A stretch of 64,000 nt of DNA from the NCBI GenBank assembly GCA_022264855.1, contig JABYQU010000020.1:124001-188000 (forward strand). Reading direction: 5' to 3'. The notes beneath the pieces are model-generated. The model was not told where the DNA came from. It searched no databases and saw only the letters and a program-made list of their open reading frames with translations. This DNA comes from Lenzites betulinus (Eukaryota > Basidiomycota > Agaricomycetes > Polyporales > Polyporaceae). The position numbers and the translations under genes are program-made. Shown piece by piece: positions 59,590 to 64,000 of the stretch; positions within the stretch are counted from its first letter, which is position 1; each line of letters begins with the position of its first letter.

Positions 59590-59676
59590 GGATCGGATTT
59601 ACTAGTCTTTAAGCGCCCCATACTCCGGTCCCCCCATTCCCGTCGACGGATATCGCGGTTCAAAAGGTACGTATTC
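59590..59676 (+). promoter_or_regulatory. Upstream block conserved between the two GST genes (copy 1)
   Basis: It starts 277 bases before the GST 1 start codon. It aligns without gaps to 61418-61504. Shared runs include GGATCGGATTTACT, TTTAAGCGCCC, TACTCCGGT and GCGGTTCAAA or a near match. Conservation outside the coding region suggests shared control or a recent duplication. Confidence 0.65.
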
Positions 59677-59712
59677 CGCCGACTCTCTATGTGGGTCCTG
59701 ATTACATGCTTT

Positions 59713-59725
59713 GAACGATGAGTAA
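59713..59725 (+). promoter_or_regulatory. GAACGATGAGTAA element, copy 1
   Basis: An exact 13-mer also found at 61542-61554 and 62912-62924. On the reverse strand it contains TTACTCA, which fits the degenerate Yap1-type bZIP site TKASTMA. It lies about 145 bases upstream of GST 1. Function is inferred. Confidence 0.5.
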
Positions 59726-59775
59726 TGTTTCTGACGGTCGCGTAGTATTTGCGGTAGCATCCCTCGCGCGCGTTG

Positions 59776-59784
59776 TATAAAAAG
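59776..59784 (+). promoter_or_regulatory. TATA box of GST 1
   Basis: TATAAAAAG, 91 bases before the start codon; the matching position upstream of GST 2 has TATATAAG in the same GTTG context. Confidence 0.75.
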
Positions 59785-59866
59785 GTGCAGCCAGGATGGG
59801 GTCAGGCAAGCCCCCTACTCATCTCAAACAAGCCTCCAAAACCCTCCGCTCAAACGCTTTACAACG

Positions 59867-60850
59867 ATGCCCCAAACAAAGCCTTTCACTCTCCACGGCG
59901 GTGTCATCGGCCCTAACCCCTTGTAAGCATCCTCCAACGATTCTCTGTCGAACTCAACTCACCCATGAATCATTCGCAGGAAGGTTGCGGCGGTGCTCGA
60001 GGAGCTCGGTCTCGACTACGATGCCGTGTCTATCGACATCTACAAGGGCGAGCAGAAGCAGCCTGCGTACACCAAGCTCAACCCGAACGGCCGCGTTCCC
60101 GCTCTCGTCGACCCCAACAACGGCGACTTCACAATCTGGCACGTCCGCTTACTTTATTGCATCTTTGTGAAGGATGCTGACGGGTGATCGTGCAGGGAGT
60201 CGGACGCGATCATTCTCTACCTTATTGATCAGTACGACAAGGACCACAAGCTCAGTGTATCGGATCCGAAGGAGCGTTACTCGCTCATTCAGTGGCTCTT
60301 CTTCCAAGCCTCGGGTCAGGGGTGAGTACCCACGCTCTTCTCAGAAATTTCGGCGCTAACGAAGTCGTTGCTTTAGCCCTTACTTCGGCCAGGCGGTATG
60401 GTTCTTAAACTACCACAGCGAGAAGATCCCGAGCGCGGTCGAGCGCTACCAGAAGGAGATTCTCCGCGTCCTCGGTGTACTCGAGAGCGTTCTTTCCAAG
60501 CAGGAATGGCTCGTCGGCGGGAAGCTGACCGTCGCGGATCTCTCGTTCATCACGTACGCCCTCTTTACCAGCCTTCCATCTCGCATTGGGGCTTGACTTG
60601 CTCTGGATTTTAGATGGAACGAAACCGCAATTCACTTCGCGCTCAAGGGCGTCGAGGGCGGCGACGTTGAGAAGGAATTCCCAAGCGTCTGGAAGTAAGT
60701 CTCAATCACCCTACGCGATGCTACGACGGACGAGAAGGCTGACAGTGCGTCTGCTATAGGTGGCATCAGAAGCTCGTATCGCGCCCCATTGTTGCCAAGC
60801 TCCTTGCGAACCAGGCAGAGTTCATGAAGGCGCGTACCCAAGCAAAGTAG
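59867..60850 (+). CDS. Ure2p-like glutathione transferase, tandem copy 1
   Basis: A cytosolic glutathione transferase of the Ure2p-like class that white-rot fungi have in expanded numbers, used against wood-derived toxic compounds. The start is MPQTKPFTLHGGVIGPNP. The thioredoxin-like half reads LKVAAVLEELGLDYDAVSID and AYTKLNPNGRVPALVD; the cis-Pro is in RVPAL, and the glutathione-binding ESDAI follows an intron. The helical half has SLIQWLFFQASGQGPYFGQA and KQEWLVGGKLTVADLSFI, ending WHQKLVSRPIVAKLL. The stop is TAG 60848-60850; about 229 residues, normal length. Five introns fall at the same places as in the downstream copy, which proves tandem duplication. The usual N-terminal catalytic residue is not obvious, as in other Ure2p-like enzymes. 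Confidence 0.92.
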
Positions 60851-61417
60851 AGCCTCAGTTGCGGACAGAATCGGTACCAGTCGGCTATGTATAACGTCAG
60901 CAAGCGCTACGGCATGTATACGGATGTATGAATCAAGGATTGTTGTCGATTCTTGATACTGACAATGGTAGTTCCCGCCCGCGGATTGTGTGCGTGCAGA
61001 GATGTAAGATGGGTTCAAGAATATTCACAGATACTACAGGACTATATTCAAGAAGACCCGTTCACGTGGAGATGGGGATATACTAGATCCTGGCCCTAGG
61101 GCTGGCAGCATATGCCAAACGAGCTCGGCGGGCCCAGGCTTAGAGCGGCTTACTACATGGCATAGCTTACCATATTTCTGCAGGAATAATACACTCGAAC
61201 AACCTGGGCACATATGGCAGATGAATCGATCAGCCTTCAAGTTGGGGCCTGACTCGCATCAGAAGTTATAACAAACGTATGCGGACAAAATGGCAAGTTT
61301 GTTCTCCCGACGTACGTGGTGAAGCGGTGCTGACATATCGAGAGTGTTATAGGCGCAAGTTATGGCATGTTTGAGTGTATGTTCGCAGAGTGGCTCACCG
61401 TGGATGTGTATCCCGAC

Positions 61418-61504
61418 GGATCGGATTTACTTGGGTTTAAGCGCCCTTTACTCCGGTACCTCCATCCTCGCTGACGGATGTTGTGGTTCAAAGGGCACCT
61501 ATCG
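61418..61504 (+). promoter_or_regulatory. Upstream block conserved between the two GST genes (copy 2)
   Basis: It starts 299 bases before the GST 2 start codon and is the counterpart of 59590-59676, in the same order relative to the 13-mer and TATA box. Confidence 0.65.
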
Positions 61505-61541
61505 TACTGGATCTCAATGCAAGTGCTAGGCCGCAGGCTGG

Positions 61542-61554
61542 GAACGATGAGTAA
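61542..61554 (+). promoter_or_regulatory. GAACGATGAGTAA element, copy 2
   Basis: The exact 13-mer about 165 bases upstream of GST 2. In both GST promoters it is followed within a few bases by a CTGACGGT string. Confidence 0.5.
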
Positions 61555-61615
61555 TAATCTGACGGTGGCGTAATATTTGGGGCGGGACCTTGGGTCCATA
61601 AGCCCCCGCTCGTTG

Positions 61616-61623
61616 TATATAAG
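61616..61623 (+). promoter_or_regulatory. TATA box of GST 2
   Basis: TATATAAG, 101 bases before the start codon. Confidence 0.75.
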
Positions 61624-61716
61624 GGTCCAGTAGCAAGATGAGGTCCAGCACACCACAAACCATCAGAGACTGCTGCTAACCACCTATCGAATACTACACT
61701 CTAACCTGTGACCGAC

Positions 61717-62714
61717 ATGTCCCAGACCAAGCCCATCACTTTCTACGGCGATGCCACCGGTCCCAACCCCTTGTAAGTATATGTCTTCGTTCATTACTTC
61801 TCTGCTGGGCCTACCCCTCACACGAATCGCTTGCAGAAAGGTTGCGATTGTTCTCGAGGAGCTCGGCCTCGACTACGAGACCGTGACCGTCAACATCTTC
61901 GGCGGCGAGAATAAGCAGCCTGCTTACACCAAGCTCAACCCGAACGGCCGCCTTCCCGCGCTCGTCGACCACAGCAGCGGCGACTTTACCATCTGGTGCG
62001 TTGTCTATCCCCTTATGATGCTTGTCTGGGAACTGAATGCCGACTCAAATCATCCAGGGAGTCGGACGCGATTATGCTCTACCTCGTCGACAAGTACGAC
62101 AAGGACCACAAGCTGAGCGTGTCGGACCCGAAGGAACGGGCGTCGCTCATCCAGTGGCTCTTCTTCCAGGCCTCCGGCCAGGGGTGGGTTTCTATGCTCG
62201 ACTCGCCCAATGCGATTGACGCTGACGCTGTTACAGCCCGTACTTCGGCCAGGCGGTGTGGTTCATGATATACCACCCTGAGAAGATTCCGAGCGCGGTC
62301 GAGCGCTACCAGAAGGAGATTATCCGCGTCTTCGGCGTGCTCGAGGGCGTACTGTCCAAGCAGGAGTGGCTCGTCGGCGGCAAGGTTACAATCGCGGACC
62401 TCTCGTTCATCTCGTACGTACCTCTCTCAGGCCACTTGGAACCTTTTTTTTTGGGATCTGACCAGTGCTGTCATCTAGGTGGAACCATATCGCGCTCACC
62501 TTTATACTCAAGGGCGTCGAGGGTGTCGACGTGGAGAAGGACTTCCCTAGCGTCTTCAAGTGAGTCTATACAGCCAAGACTGCGGATGATTGTGAGGCTG
62601 ACGGCGCGCTTCAATAGGTGGCACCAGAAGCTCGTCGCGCGCCCCGCCGTGGCCAAGATCCTTGCGAAGCAGGCGGAGGCCTTGAAGGCGCGCGAACAGG
62701 CATCTGCCAAATGA
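61717..62714 (+). CDS. Ure2p-like glutathione transferase, tandem copy 2
   Basis: A paralogue of the upstream GST with the same six-exon layout. The start MSQTKPITFYGDATGPNP is at 61717. It reads LKVAIVLEELGLDYETVTVN, AYTKLNPNGRLPALVD, then ESDAIMLYLVDKYDKD. The C-terminal half has ASGQGPYFGQAVWFM, KQEWLVGGKVTIADLSFIS and WHQKLVARPAVAKILAKQ; stop TGA 62712-62714. Length is about 231 residues. Differences from copy 1 cluster in the N-terminal strand, the YHPEK segment near the substrate-side helices, and the last helix, so substrate range may differ (inference). All introns keep phase and no damage is seen. An octa-T run occurs inside the intron near 62448. Confidence 0.92.
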
Positions 62715-63060
62715 AACCTGAGGAGGTGATTTGTACTACGAGACATGGAGATTGAGTAAGCCCTGGAACATGTATATGGATGGATGAATGGATCGCGTAG
62801 GCTCTTATGCTCCCGGGGAATTGGAGTACTTGTCTGCCACTGTTAGACTCAATATAGCTCATCGCGAATCCGTGCTGGATTCGGTCATATAATCTGGATG
62901 GATAACGATGAGAACGATGAGTAACGAGCCTTCTTGAATTTGCTGCCTTTCCCTGGCCATGGATGAAATGGTATCGTGCTAGAATACAGGTAGCATACTA
63001 GTACACGTAAAAGGTCGTAATCAGTTCGTCGCAACACGGGCAGCAGCCCCTCCCCGGCCT
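62715..63060. other. Convergent intergenic with a third 13-mer
   Basis: 3' sides of GST 2 and the G-alpha gene. The GAACGATGAGTAA 13-mer occurs here with no GST after it. No coding sequence is seen. Confidence 0.5.
62912..62924 (+). promoter_or_regulatory. GAACGATGAGTAA element, copy 3 (orphan)
   Basis: An exact copy of the element upstream of both GSTs, here between two convergent genes. It may be a remnant of a lost third promoter or chance; the flanking blocks are not conserved. Confidence 0.35.
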
Positions 63061-64000
63061 TCAGATTAAATGGACTGCTGACAGGTGGTTCATCAAGATC
63101 GTCTCCCGAACTGCACATATAGAGTGAGCCGAGTGAGCACAACGCTCTACGATGTGACGCACTTCGTCTTAGCACCGCAGATGTTGTATCGATGTCCTGA
63201 AGAATGCCAAAGCGAGGGGTTAGTTGACATATACGTAGTATCGTATGTAGATCGGTCAATACTGACGATAGCGCAAGTGGAGTGCATATGGAGTTTCCGG
63301 GGCTGAGGAGAATGGTGGCGGTGGATTGCTGCAAGTTTGCGCTTCAGATCTAGTTTAGTCTCAGCTTAGCATGCTCAGCTCATGGGCCGCAGGTGAAAGG
63401 AGAACATACATTCTAGGACACCTTCAAGATCGTCTTCACCCTTGTAGCTTTCTACGTACTTAGAAAACCGTATACCGGATTTCAACCTAGCGTCCAGCAG
63501 ATCGGTTTTGTTGAGTAGCATGATAAACTGCACAGTTGCGAGTAGTTTGCTCGAGCAGATAATCTTCCAGGTAGTGAAAGAATCCATCTGTGAGGATATC
63601 ATGAATTACTCATGATCAGAAAGCAATAGGCAAACGCACTAGACGGTTCACGGTCCTATCCTCAGCCAAAACCTCGTTATAGCCGGCAGTCGAACACAAG
63701 AAAATGATCGCGTTCACTATCTCGCGTCATTCTGTCAAAGCCATCTTGTACCACGGCATGGATACTCACCATCATCGAAGAACGAAACCCATGATGCTAA
63801 GGTTCATTCAGCAGGGTCATTCTCCCAGCATGTTGAGATACGAACTGACCTCGTTGCGATCGTGCCCCGCCAACGTCATAGAAAATCCAGTGCTGTCCAT
63901 TCTCCTCTCCTGCATGCTTCCAGTGAGCGGCGGTCTATCAGAGTTTGCAGGCAACTCACCGGTCTCCATGATCATGTGGTGCTCCTCGACACCGGTCGTC
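63061..64000 (-). CDS. Heterotrimeric G-protein alpha subunit, 3' part, with altered switch II
   Basis: The GTPase subunit that relays receptor signals at the plasma membrane. The gene runs off the window: the first visible codons are switch I, TTGVEEHHMIMET. Then come switch II FYDVGGARSQR, AIIFLCSTAGYNEVLAEDRT, the guanine motif MLLNKTDLLD, and FSKYVESYKGEDDLEGVLEC. The C-terminal part is RKLAAIHRHHSPQPRKLHMH, then STCAI (the TCAx motif), then TSAVLRRIRETILMNHLSAV; stop 63061-63063. Six introns keep phase, including one inside the VNAIIF region. The residue after DVGG is Ala (codon 63863-63865), where nearly all G-alpha proteins have the catalytic Gln. The last residues, HLSAVHLI, lack a pertussis-site Cys. 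The N-terminus with P-loop and lipid site is outside the window. Confidence 0.88.

Larger units (their letters stand above)
59219..59866. other. Intergenic with the GST 1 promoter
   Basis: No gene is seen. The right half holds DNA blocks conserved upstream of GST 2, and a TATA box, each listed separately. Confidence 0.55.
60851..61716. other. Intergenic with the GST 2 promoter
   Basis: About 560 bases after GST 1 show nothing, then the conserved upstream blocks and TATA box of GST 2. No gene is seen. Confidence 0.55.

Overview
The window is nuclear DNA of a filamentous basidiomycete, most likely a wood-decaying Agaricomycete of polypore type. Genes are dense, lie on both strands and carry many short GT..AG introns of about 50-60 bases. 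The content fits such a fungus: a GH5 cellulase with a fungal cellulose-binding module, a GH1 beta-glucosidase, Ure2p-like glutathione transferases, a microsomal P450, a DUF6533 membrane protein and a divergent G-alpha subunit. The lineage call is inferred from gene content and architecture; no sequence search was possible.

Layout. 1-8563: 3' end of CTP synthase, a zinc polyol/alcohol dehydrogenase, a P450, and a reverse-strand seven-helix rhodopsin-like protein. 8564-14137: a gene-poor stretch, then two secreted hydrolases (GH5-CBM1 cellulase, S1/P1 nuclease). 15078-27370: a 766-residue protein of unknown function, CSN5 divergent from an oxidoreductase-like-domain protein, GH1 beta-glucosidase, an intronless ABC-F ATPase, and ribosomal protein eL20. 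27905-31806: two tandem RBR ubiquitin ligases. 34018-45944: a Kre9-like GPI protein, cyclophilin, a possible 50-residue spliced gene, a DUF6533 protein, tRNA-His, a Mup1-like amino-acid permease and a disordered protein. 46370-53341: an 890-bp inverted duplication whose arms each hold a complete gene for a two-TM, double-PPxY protein. Its arms flank a two-RRM protein gene and an intron-containing tRNA-Lys. 53864-64000: a DUF3433-type membrane protein, a mitochondrial ornithine-type carrier, two tandem Ure2p-like GSTs with conserved upstream DNA, and the 3' part of a G-alpha gene.

How the genes relate. There is no obvious biosynthetic cluster. Themes are lignocellulose use (GH5-CBM1 outside the cell, GH1 inside), detoxification (P450, two GSTs), ubiquitin control (CSN5, two RBR ligases, candidate Rsp5/NEDD4-adaptor duplicates) and nutrient signalling (permease, G-alpha). 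The points most worth a second look are the identical inverted duplication, the G-alpha subunit with Ala in place of the catalytic switch II Gln, the GST pair with shared upstream blocks, and micro-exons of 11-14 nt in three enzyme genes.
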